From assembly GCA_013115145.1 (NCBI GenBank), contig JAAPAO010000032.1, forward strand, positions 9,570 through 73,569: 64,000 nt of DNA, given 5' to 3'. The notes under the pieces were generated by a model. That model saw only the letters and a program-made list of their open reading frames with translations. It made no database searches and had not been told where the DNA came from. A program made the translations under genes and the position numbers. The stretch is from Perkinsus chesapeaki (lineage: Eukaryota > Perkinsozoa > Perkinsida > Perkinsidae). Below, one piece after another: positions 36,601 to 47,789 of the stretch (position 1 is its first letter; the number at the start of each line of letters is the position of its first letter).

Positions 36601-39600
36601 TACATGATGATGATGGCTGCTGCTGCTGGCGAGTTGTTGTATCACTAGACGATGGTATCATTACACATAATGCACCTAATCTTACATATGATTATATTAT
36701 TAATCATTATCCTACCTGGTGGAACAAATGAACTATTGGTTTCTAATACAACTGGTCTTAATGGTTTACTACACCTACTACTTGAGATAGGTGATGATGT
36801 TTTAGGACTTGAACGATGGTTGGCTGGTGATAATGATAACAACAATGACAGTAGAGATAAGTAGTAATAAATATTACCACCACTGTTATTAGTATATGAT
36901 ATTAAATCTGACTTAGTGCCCGGTATCTTCTTTATTATTGGATCAAATATACTTGGTGGAATACCATAACGTAGAGTCATATTAACAAATCCCTTATAAT
37001 AATAATAATATATCATCTTTTATAAATTACATATATTACATTAATAAGTTGTCTAGATGTTGTATCACATTTAGTCCATATATAGATATCTTGTGCCTCC
37101 TTCCAATACTTCCATAATGTCTTAATTCTTGATATAATAAAATCATATGTTGGTATTGGTAATTCTTCATTATACCATTCCTAATAATAGTAGTATTACC
37201 TCCTCTTCATCGTTATAATTCATAATAACATTATTTTACCTTTAACTTTCCTAATCTACATTTAATACTATCATATGGTATTATTTTATGATTTGCCGCC
37301 TTCTTTAATACCTTATGTAGACCACTACTTGCTCTTGTTGTATCTATCGGTGGTATAATTACTACTACCTTGACTACCCTGATGTTATATCACTATACTA
37401 GATTACTACCTATTAATTCTCTATCATCATCAGTTGTCCACCATTGCCTAGTACTACTACGTGCATTAGATCCTGCTGCTGCTGCTGGTGCACCAATAGC
37501 TGCTCTCTTCATCCATTTAGGTTCATTACTTATATCAATAGTTGTATCATTATCACCGATACGTCTAATTAACCCTTCTTTAATAAATCTATGATATTGA
37601 TCCTTCCTATTTAACCATTCCACTTCACATATCCCATCTCCACCATTGTAATGATCATCATTACTAAGTCTACCCTTTAAAATAGCCTCTTGCCACTCCT
37701 CATCTACTCTATGAAATGCTTCAATTCTAGTACCAACTCTTATTCCTCTCGAGCCCGCCACATCAACTGATGATGATGATGTTATAATAAATGGTACATC
37801 ACTATTAGGTATGCTTGGTGATACCATTGTAACAATACCGTGTAATGCATCCATGGTATCTAATACAATAATAATATACCAATACTCAGTACTCTATACA
37901 GCAGTATTATTATTACATAACATTCTCTCAGCATCATCAGCTGCTTGATTAATATAATCATCAATTAAATCATCATTTTTCATACTACCATCAATCAATC
38001 TACCCCATTGAGGGAATAGATATGTATTTATACCTTTAACTTTACCAGTTATTAATGCTCCTATACCATTTAACATATCTTTATTAGTATCATCAACATC
38101 GTTAGTAGTCTTTCTAAACTCAGCTTTAATACGTCCCCATAATCTATGCCAACATCTTTCATTCCCATCAAAGTCATTGATACTCTTCACATCCTCAATC
38201 ACCCTTTTCATAATATTTAAATCAAATAACCATTCTAACTGATCTAGCAATGTCTCATTAACACTATTGGATGATCCAGCAATGGATGATGCAGCCCCAT
38301 CTGGTTTATAATCTGAATCATCATCATTATAACCATTATCATCATCTTCAATAATATTATGCTCAGCTCGAATAGCAATAACCTTCACTAAAGTACCTAC
38401 AATAATAAGCCCTATTAAAACAACAACAATGATAGTAATAAAACCCTCTACTTATTCGTTACCAATAAATGATATCATAATTTCCTTAAATGCTGACTCA
38501 TCCATATCATCATTAACCATTCCTTCCTCTTCATAAGGTGTATCGGTGGGTGAGGAGGCAGTATAAGATGACTTTGATGATGATGGACTAGGTTCAAGTG
38601 TTATATTAGAAGCTTCTTTCGAACCTATTATACAATTCCTTATATCCACCATTGAATAAGATGATTATTATAATGATACTAACCAATAATATATGATCTC
38701 ATAGCAGACCATTGTCCATATGCTCCAGCTGTAAGGAATTCACGCAATCTATGGCGAGTATCCTTATCATTCCATGGTGAACTAATAATTAATATAATTA
38801 ATAATAATTTATTATTAATATTCACCCAAGTTTCATTATCTTATTTAACTCTAATTGTTCGGCATAAGTTGGTTCCCCCCTATTAGCTGCTCGACCACCA
38901 CCACCACCTTCATCCATTCTCTTATAATCAGCCCAAGATGGCTGTACATAACTAATTACTTCTTTCCTTCGTTTACCCGGATCTATCAGCATCCAACTAA
39001 TCCTTATTAATATATAATAACAGCTTACCAGTTACTAAACCCTGTGATATCAATTTATCAAAGTCATCTCCAGCTAGTTTACGCCAAAAGTCAGCATCAT
39101 CAACATTAATCTAATAATAACAACGACATCATGGTTTTATTCATCAATTGCTGCTGCTATGATGATGACCTTAGATTCTCCTTCTTCTTGTTGTTGCTGT
39201 ATTGTTTTATCATTCTCATCATCATCTTTTATTAAATCAGCTTCATTAGCTACAAATGTTGCCTTTGAGAATGCACTCCTTTGCCCTCCAGCAACCACTG
39301 TACCATATCTAAAGTATAATAATAATACGAACACCAACAACAACATCGTTGATAACATTACTTAACAGTTTTAGCTCTATCACCAGATAATATATCATCA
39401 ATAGTTGCTGCCATAAAGCTGCCTTCAGCTTTAGATGTATCATCATCTTCACCCGACCCACTTTCAAATGCAGCATATGCTCCTAATAGAATGCCGCCCT
39501 TATTATTATTAACTATACAGTATAGTCTACACTCCATTTTACCTCTTTTGATAAGATCTTGTAACTCCTTTCTAGATAATTCAAGTTTAGAGTTTTTTGT

Positions 39601-42600
39601 TACACCAGACATTAAAGCTTGTTCTAATCCTAACTTTTTAGATGCCACATCAAACATTCTTTCTTCATAACTATTTCTAGTTATTAAACGATACACTTTA
39701 ACTTCTTTACTTTGTCCAATACGATGACATCTACAACAACAACAATAACAATAAAAGTAAGACGAATAATAATAATATCTAACTACTAACCTAGCTTGAG
39801 CTTGCATATCATTCTGTGGATTCCAATCAGAATCATATATAATAACAACATTAGCAGCTGTTAAATTAATACCAACTCCACCAGCTCTAGTTGATAATAA
39901 GAATACCCAAGGCTGAGAGGCTTGAGAGGCACCACCCATACCACCAACACCATTATTATTATCATCATATGGTGTTGCATTAAAACGATCAATTGCTTCT
40001 TGTCTTTCAACTCCAGATACATTACCATCCAATCGCTCATATTTATATCTAACAACAACACTATGAATAACAACAGCATTTACTCGTACCCTTTATATAA
40101 TAGATAATCTTCTATAACATCTAAGGCTCTTGTCATTTGGGAGAATATTAATGCTTTTTGTTTAGTTTCTATTAATCTTGGTAATAGTTTATCAATAAAC
40201 ACCATTTTACCAGACATCTCTATTAATGATTTCATAACTAACTCATCATGTGATGATATATTACTATCTAATAATAATAATATACTACTCCTCACGTTGA
40301 CATTGTGTAAAGTACTACTTTCATTCGCCGCTCTTATATGTTCCTCTTCAACATTATCTAATAAATAAGGATGTGCTAAACACTTCCTTAATTGCATGCA
40401 TATATTTTTATATTGAGATGTATCAATAATACCACCACCAGCATCAGCTGCAGCTAACTGGCAGAAACTTCTTTCATATATACTTTTATAAACCTTCCTT
40501 TGCATTCTTGTAAATTCAACAGATATAACAACTTCCTCTTTAGGCGGTACCTACCAACAATACCAACATTACCCTTATAACACTAATTCGATATAATTCT
40601 ATAACCTGTTTCATAACATCCGTTTTATGCCTTCTGAGAATATATGGTTTCATAACATTAACTAATTCATTAGCTGCAGCTGTATTATCATCTCCATCTG
40701 TATTATCATCATTATCACACACTACAGAGCCATACCTTGCTAATAATAATAATATAGATACAACATGATCATAATGGTTTATAATATTACTTATCATAGA
40801 ATACATCCCAATTATTGAATGTTTTACGATCAACTACATTTAATACAGACCATAACTCTTGTAGATTATTCTGTATAGGTGTACCTAATAATACCGACAA
40901 TATAGAGGAGGATAATAATAATTAGTATTATATTAATACCGGTTAAGAGCAAATGATGATCGACCTTCATTTTATTACGATCACATATAACTTGTTTAGC
41001 TAAACTATCAACACCTTTTAATCGATGACCTTCATCCATTATCATTAATCTCCAATGATAACAATTAAATGCTGATGGTGTTTGTATAACAGTTTCATAT
41101 GATGCTACCACAACATCAAATTTAGGCCTGAATAAGAACTACAACAACAAGTCGTAGAGTTGTACTTATGCTCATTATTACTTATAATTAATATCACCTT
41201 TAGCTGCATTCTTTTCTTTTATTGTTTTACCTGTATTAATATCAACCCAATTAATAATATAATCTTGAATTAGTGGTCTCTCATGTTGAGATCCATGAAA
41301 TACTACAGTATGCAATGCAGGAGCCCACTAATAACATATTATTATTATTAACAGGCTTCTTAGGCTTATTCTTAATACTACTACTTTGGCTAATTCCCTT
41401 TTCCAATGTCCAAGAGTGGATAAAGGCGCAACAACAAGACACGGTCCAACTCCACCAGTTAGATCATGAACTGCTGATATAAATACTGAACTTTGCACTG
41501 TTTTACCAAGACCCATCTCATCTAATTAGACTTATTAATAATAATAATAATAGTGGTAGACCTATTATATCATCATACCACTTACCAGCTAGAATAGAAC
41601 CTCTCGATTGTGACCAATTGTAGAGTAACCATTGTACACCTTGAACCTGATACAATAATAATCAACTTATATATTATTATAAAATGTATAATTACCTGGA
41701 AATCGAATAACTGCTCATCTATAGGTTTATAATAATATTTATGACAAGTATTATCATCAACTTTATTATTATTATCATCTTCAATATTATTATTATACCA
41801 TGTATCAGATGCATCCTAATAGTAGATGGTATATATTAAATACTATTACTACTACTATCATTATGCCTAGATCTACCTTAGGTCTATTCATTATTGCCTT
41901 CATTCTAACCTTCCTTTTCTTATTATTTATATTACGCCAATTAGTTAATAAATCCTCAGGTATATCATTCTATAACAACAACATTATAATAATAATTAAC
42001 ATTCTTAATTTACTATTAAATACCTCATGCTCCCAAGTGGCTTGAGTAAGTGGTAAAGCACGCCATTTTACTAACCATTCCTTATCTTCATTAAATGTTA
42101 AAACACTATCCATTTGTAACCTAATATAAAGTAATACCCCTATATATTCTGGTATTATTACCATTCTCCTTTAATAATATCCCTCTCTATAAGATTATCT
42201 AATAACCTATCACTCTTGGAATGTATCCCTACTGACTTTCTAGGTGACATACTATTATTATGAGTTTCGAATAAAATAGAAAACTCATACTCTGAACCTT
42301 CATGCTTTACATCGAAATGTTTCATCTGTTGTTATTGTTATAATAACAAAAAGAAGGAGTTATTGTTATTATTACTCTTTGCAATGCTGATGGGAATGTA
42401 TCAATTAGTTTACTTCTCTTAACCCATTCCACTTTACGATAGGAATATCCTTTCCATTTCACTAAATATTCACTTTTATCTTCCCTACGGGCAAGTATAC
42501 AATCAATCTCTTTGTCTTCATTGGGGCCAATTGACATAGATCTGCTGCTTTTGGGGAAGTTACCACGATTATCCGCTTTACGAGTCTGGCGGGGATTTGA

Positions 42601-42609
42601 TGATGGCAT
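33649..42609 (-). CDS. CHD-type chromatin remodeller, very large
   Basis: A SNF2-family ATPase that would slide or space nucleosomes. Tandem chromodomains lie at 42.52-42.37 kb ([17 protein letters not shown]) and 42.12-42.02 kb ([18 protein letters not shown]). The ATPase follows: motif I GEMGLGKT, Ia, motif II DEGH (most CHDs have DEAH), LLLTGTPIQNN, then helicase C with [27 protein letters not shown] and CHRIGQ. Downstream, [17 protein letters not shown] and [16 protein letters not shown] match CHD post-helicase regions. A further 1,000 or so residues hold a Tudor-like segment ([19 protein letters not shown], 37.78 kb) and unassigned helical regions, ending [12 protein letters not shown]. 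An intron at about 37864-37918 (GTAATAATAATACTG...TATTAG) joins the two halves in frame, so I call one gene. About 35 introns make individual junctions uncertain. Confidence 0.8.
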
Positions 42610-42755
42610 TTAACTTATAAGTTCACACTAGTTTAAGGTATGCCAAAAATATTAACAAAAACTAGACACAGGTAGTATTGAAAAGTTAAAGTAATAGCGC
42701 AACACCGGGGAGGGGGCATGGGCGTAATGACTGTCTTACAAGAATATGTAGTTCA

Positions 42756-43420
42756 TTAACACCCTAGGTAGTTCACCTTGGACTGTCGTTTGCTCTTTAA
42801 AACGCGATGGAGTTCAATACCATAATAGCATACGTTATCTACTTGAAAGAAATTAATATAACTCAGTTGTCTTCGTACAAGACATAAGACATTCTTGTTG
42901 ACCTCACTCTGGAGTGAATCTTTTAATACGCTTGAATTAGCAAATAGCATTTTAGCAACAGCTAATATACTGTATTGCCAATGTGATTGAATGGCAAAAA
43001 GCCTATCCGATTTAGGTTTATTAGATGATGCTGTTGATTCAATATAATTAAATAATTCATTATTAATAGATTTACTATTATTAGATCCAATACGACAATG
43101 ACCATATTGACCACGGTAACATGTTAGACTTGGTACTACCCAATTAGCATCAAGACAAGTACCTTCCCCTTCAACTACAAAGATATGACCTCCTGACGAC
43201 CATGATGCATGCTATAATATATAATAATGTTGTTTAGGGCTTACCTCCTTTTAACTATACCATGCTTCACACTTAAAGAATAAGAAGAATCCCCCTGCCG
43301 GAGCAATCGGTTCATGCGTACAGATAAAAAAAGGGAGAAAAACATCACCAGCAGGAATCGAACTCGAAACTAACGAATCTGCTGGCAAATAAGGAATCAG
43401 ATAATGTAAATGTTATAGGT
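42756..43420 (-). CDS. Unrecognised protein, 5' end unresolved
   Basis: A minus-strand coding stretch ending at TAA 42756-42758. Two exons can be joined by an intron of about 63 nt (near 43208-43270). The upstream part reads SLVSSSIPAGDVFLPFF, THEPIAPAGGFFLFFKCEAW; the downstream part HIFVVEGEGTCLDANWVVPS, LTCYRGQYGHCR, then FAIQSHWQYSILAVAKMLFA and a basic tail. Composition and codon use look coding, and cysteines suggest a secreted or lumenal protein. No start ATG is found before an in-frame stop near 43421, next to the RRP36 start on the opposite strand. It may use an undetected 5' exon or be a 5'-truncated copy. I do not recognise the family. Confidence 0.45.
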
Positions 43421-43436
43421 ATTAGTTATTATTAAT

Positions 43437-44435
43437 ATGAGACATCGAAAAGCAGAATTTAGACTAAGAGTTAATAATGATAGTTGGGAGGATGTAAGCA
43501 GTAGTAGTAGTGATGATGATGATGATGGTGGTGAAGAGGAGGAATATGGTCTTAAAGGTATTGTATATAATAATATAATACAGTTAGTGATAGTTGTAGT
43601 AGATGATACTAAAGAAGTTGTTGTTACTAAGGCTAAGGCCCCTTTACATATTACGAAAACTAATACAACTAATAAAAAGAAGAAGACACGGTCTGAAAAG
43701 AATAAGTACATAAAGGGTGTGCAGGGTGTGTTGTTATGGTTATAATTTAGGCCATTAGAAGTATCATCTCGAGCACCTATATCAGCTGGTAGAGAGCAAC
43801 ATAAAAATAATAATAGTAAATCAGCCATAATAACCGATCCACGCTTCAATGACCTTACTGGTTCATTCAATGCTGAAGGGTTTGCTAAAGCATATTCCTT
43901 CCTTAATGATGTGAGTAGCTATATATCCTATATATCTAATAATAGTTCAGTATCGGGAATCGGAGAAATCTGATATGAATAAGGAAATATCGAAATTGAA
44001 GAAGAAGGGGAAGATTACGGAGGCCGAAGGTATCGAATCTGAACTTAAACGTATGGAGTCACAGGATATTGTAATACTTATTACTTTCATGGTTATAGTT
44101 GATAATATTATTAGGCACGTAGAAGGCTATCTATCAAACATGAAGCATTAAAGGAAATACGACAAAAACAACGAGAACAAGTAGCTAAGACTGGTACTAA
44201 GGGGGTAGAGGGATATAAAGGTTTATAATTATTTGTATATTAAATAGGTAAAATGCCTTACTTCCCTAAACAATCAGAGTTAAATAAACGTGTTAAGGAT
44301 GCTATGTTACGTGAGACAGCTGGTAAAAGTAAAGGAGCACAGGAAAGGGTTATGGCTAAAAGGCAAAAGAGAGAAGCTGCTAAAGAAAAGAAGAATATAC
44401 CAAGTCGTAGGATAATAGATTCACAAGATTATTAA
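43437..44435 (+). CDS. RRP36: rRNA biogenesis protein RRP36
   Basis: RRP36 is a nucleolar component of the 90S pre-ribosome needed for early pre-rRNA cleavage on the 18S side. After an acidic N-terminal part (DDDDDGGEEEE), the spliced protein carries the family core: KPLEVSSRAPIS, DPRFNDLTGSFN, FAKAYSFLNDYRESE, then ELKRMESQDIARR, KEIRQKQREQVAK and PYFPKQSELNKRVKDAM. It ends in the typical basic tail (KRQKREAAKEKKNIPSRR). The DPRF-DxLxGxFN and Y-FL-DYR-ESE blocks are diagnostic. Five introns of 25-55 nt interrupt it. It is divergent from the minus-strand gene just upstream, so the two may share a promoter. Confidence 0.85.
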
Positions 44436-44526
44436 CGACGTTATATTTCCTCCCTTACTATGAACGTTATTGATTATTATTGCTGTAGTAGTGTTATAGT
44501 AAAATATATTAAAGTGGATTAAGGAT

Positions 44527-45630
44527 ATGTCACCCGTGACAGAAGCTGAAGATTTATTTACACTTGTATGTGATATCGATGAAGCATGCTGTATGTTATG
44601 TGAAGATGGTAGAAAGAGTACAGCTTCAACATCATCACAGAAGGATATGATACAAGCATCCAAAAAGATAGGAATAGAATGAATTAGTAGTTGGAAAGGG
44701 AGGTGGAAGGCTTCAAAGTGGCGTTTATTCAAGTTATAATGATCCGTAATAGCAGCTTTAAGGCAAATACAACAATCCGCTTATATTCAGATTATTGTTC
44801 AGTCTTTGGATCCTATCACAAAGTGAAGATGTAGATTTAATAGAACCATCTTTAATAGATGATATTAATGTATAGATTCAACTAAAAAGGCCATTTAATA
44901 CATTAAATATAATCTATGCACTGGATCATCAGTAGATGATAGAGTGATTCGTATTGGTAAGGATGAATTGGTGGGTTATCTATAATATAATAATAATTAG
45001 GATGAATTGGCTTCTTGAAGGCAGTTATCTCTATTTATTACAGTTTATTTACCATCTCAAACACCAGTCTCACAGATGGATGGGTAAGGTATCACTATTA
45101 TCGTGATCATAATAATAATCACTTTCATGTAGATATTGGATTCATTCATCACATGTATCGAATCCTCATTATAATGCATCACTTGGTGGTACAAAAGGTA
45201 ATTGGAGAATTGATAATCCAACAGATGGTAATATTAAGGATAACAACACATGTGATGTAATAATAATAATACTAATAATTCATATATTAATAATAATACA
45301 TCAACTTTAGGCAGTTTGTCTGGAATGGAGACGTTTGATAGGTTTTCGTATAAATGAACCTCCACCAGGTAAAAGTACAAATTGTCAATAGGGAATAAGG
45401 AAAGGACAATGCCCTCAAATGTAACTACTACTATAGATAACAGTTGACTTTATTATTATTATTGATATGAAGTACATATTCTTAGATATACTAAAGAAAA
45501 TATTAAGGGTGGATCAGAATCATTTATATATTATGGGCATGGATATGCTGGAGCACGAAATTATATAATAGCTGATAACTGTCAATGGTCACAAACTGAT
45601 GATAGTTATGATTCAGATGATAACTATTGA
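44527..45630 (+). CDS. Unresolved multi-exon gene (hypothetical)
   Basis: Several coding-like segments lie in order on the + strand. ATG 44527 begins MSPVTEAEDLFTLVCDIDEA. Next come LVVGKGGGRLQSGVYSSYND (44.68-44.74 kb), YLPSQTPVSQMDGYWIHSSH joined by a clean intron at about 45088-45136, NASLGGTKGNWRIDNPTDGN, LEWRRLIGFRINEPPPG and a last exon ILRYTKENIKGGSESFIYYG...GARNYIIADN ending TGA near 45628. The first two segments are out of register by an apparent 4-bp duplication (GAATGAAT at 44676), and 44.83-44.95 kb has stops in all simple joins. Either introns are longer than usual here or the gene is decaying. I do not recognise a family. Confidence 0.35.
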
Positions 45631-45869
45631 CATGACGATATCTTGATGTCATCATGGGCAACAACCCTATAGCCTGCCATGATGATGATATATATGCGGA
45701 GAGGAACGCTGCCCCCGCCCCCCCAACATATCGATTCGAATGTCATTATTCAACTCCCTTATGTGTTTCTTCTTGTTCTTGTTGTTGTTGTCCTCTTTCT
45801 ACGTTTCTACCACCAATAATAGAGTTATTTATGCTTTAAGTCATGAATATGTGTAACTAGTTTATAATA

Positions 45870-47552
45870 ATGTCATTACCGTTGTATGATGTAACCATTA
45901 GTAATAAGAATGATGTTATTCACACCTTAGTCAAGCAGCATAGCAACGCTGTTGTTGATGATGATGATATTGGTGATAAAGATAAACATGTTGATAATAT
46001 AACACCATTGAAGGTAAAGCATATAGTAGTATTACACAATAATAGTGTAGGAGACACCACCACCCACGAGAAGGCGTGAAGGTGATAGAATATCGGTATA
46101 TGAAGGGCAGCAGCAGCAGCAACAACAAGAACAGGAACTACATGAAAGAGCTATGCAAAGGGTACTCCTCGAAAGGCGTGCTTTATCTAGAGATATGGTA
46201 GATGAATATTATTATTAGTGAATATATACGTGTAGTTGTTATATTATAAGGTACGATTACAAGACTCACTTATGGCTAAGACACAAGAGAATCTTTTATT
46301 ACGGGGTAAGCTTGGTATAGCTGAATTAGAGCTAGATAGAAAAGATGAGGTCACTAAAGAATGTATAGCACAAATCAAAAAGTAACATAAATACAATATT
46401 CAATATTATTATAATTAATATTAGATTACATACTGAGAATAATCGGTTACAATGTATATTGGATACAGCAGCTGTTGGATCACATATAGGTTAGTATTAT
46501 AAGTGTATTACTAATTATTAATTAAATCATGGGATATAATTCAGGAAAAAAGAATGATTTACTACCTGCATCATCATCATTATCAACTATAGCGGGTAAG
46601 AGTAATGGAGAGGATTGTTGTGGTATAATACCACAGAGTAAGCCAATGTCAGCTGAGGTAAGCAGTTTATATCATCCCAACAAGAAGAACAAGAAGAACA
46701 AGTAAAGGTATGTATTGTTATTTAGGAAGAATACTTTCGTATGGTAGTATTAGCTGCTAAACTCAATTCAACTTACCTTGATAATCTTGGACTATTCGAT
46801 CCTAAACACCTTTATCAAAGAGCATGTGAAGAAAAAGTAAGCCCACTACTGCTGCTGCAACAGCATTGTATATGCGTGCATTAATATTGTGTTATTGTCC
46901 CCTCCTCCACGTAGGTACCGTTCCATCAATGGCATAAATGGGTTGAATCACAAATGATAAGAGGAGTACATCTTTCAATAATACACTTACCTATATCCTC
47001 TTATCAGATTTATCGACCATTGGCTGGCCCCTCTCCAAATGCCCAACAGTGCCCAATAGGAGGAGGAGGTACACGTGGTACCTGTTGTGTGCCAGCAGCA
47101 GCAGGAGGGGATGGTATAGAATATAGCCAACATACCATAACATTAATGTTAGGCACCAATGGCAGTGGCGGTGGTGGATTCTTTGGTAATCGTTTGCAAC
47201 TGCCTGATAGGGTAAATGGTATATTTAGTTCTATATCAAAGAAGGTAATACTCCCTCCTACTCTTGAACATGAACTTTTTATTAGGTTACCCGACAAAGT
47301 CATCATGATACACCCAAAGCTGTTCGTCGGAGGTCTACCCGAAGGAGGAGAGCTGCTTCATTGGAGATAACACCTAGGGGCTTAAGTAGATCGAGTGAAG
47401 ATGAAGAGGAAGAAGGTGTTGATGATAATAATACCAACGATGTGACAAGCCCAGAAGGGGGTATGTCTAAATCAAGTGGCAAAGCCGCTGCTGTTATGAA
47501 TCGTAATTATCATTATCGAAAGCAAGTGAGCACAGCAGCAGCTGTACATTAA
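45870..47552 (+). CDS. Coiled-coil protein of unknown function
   Basis: A multi-exon gene from ATG 45870 (MSLPLYDVTISNKNDVIHTL). After an acidic linker an intron at about 46012-46048 leads into a Gln/Glu/Arg-rich coiled coil (QQEQELHERAMQRVLLERRA, then LRGKLGIAELELDRKDEV and IKKLHTENNRLQCILD). A globular-looking part follows (EYFRMVVLAAKLNSTYLDNL, FHQWHKWVESQMIRG), then Gly/Ser-rich and Arg/Ser-rich segments with a cluster of RRRSTRRRRA. It ends in a low-complexity tail STAAAVH with TAA 47550-47552. The C-terminal half is rich in potential phosphorylation sites. No known domain is recognised. The terminal stop codon coincides with the first base of a 64-bp tandem repeat. Confidence 0.6.
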
Positions 47553-47741
47553 TGCATTTAACATGCCACAATTGCTTTAGGCATAGGTCCTATTACTGTT
47601 GAGTTGTCATCATTAATGCATTTAACATGCCATAATTGCTTTAGGCATAGGTCCTATTACTGTTGAGTTATCATCATTAATGCATTTAACATGCCATAAT
47701 TGCTTTAGGCATATGTCCTATTACTGTTGAGTTGTAATCAT
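47550..47741. repeat. Three tandem copies of a 64-bp unit
   Basis: Copies at 47550-47613, 47614-47677 and 47678-47741 begin TAATGCATTTAACATGCC and end TGTTGAGTTGTCATCAT with only a few substitutions. The unit length is not a multiple of three and each copy starts with TAA. The unit contains ATGCAT and a TTAACATG word. Its position spans the stop codon and 3' region of the upstream gene and the promoter side of the next. Confidence 0.95.
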
Positions 47742-47789
47742 TAGTGTTTAGTTATCATTGTTAATTCATATATCATCAACAAGATTAGA

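Noticed and set aside
37854-37918. Boundary between two genes after NNNTAV and before MDALHG
   Set aside because: A typical GTAATAATAATACTG...TATTAG intron joins both in frame (MLYTMDALHG), and a 39-bp intergenic space would be exceptionally short.
42756-43300. PI-PLC X-domain protein
   Set aside because: An initial impression only; none of the catalytic His/Glu/Asp motifs of the X domain can be found.
43343-43400. A third tRNA T-arm-like motif (GAGTTCGATTCC) followed by Ts
   Set aside because: The stem does not pair, and the sequence lies in a plausible coding frame (SSSIPAGDVF) of the unresolved minus-strand gene.
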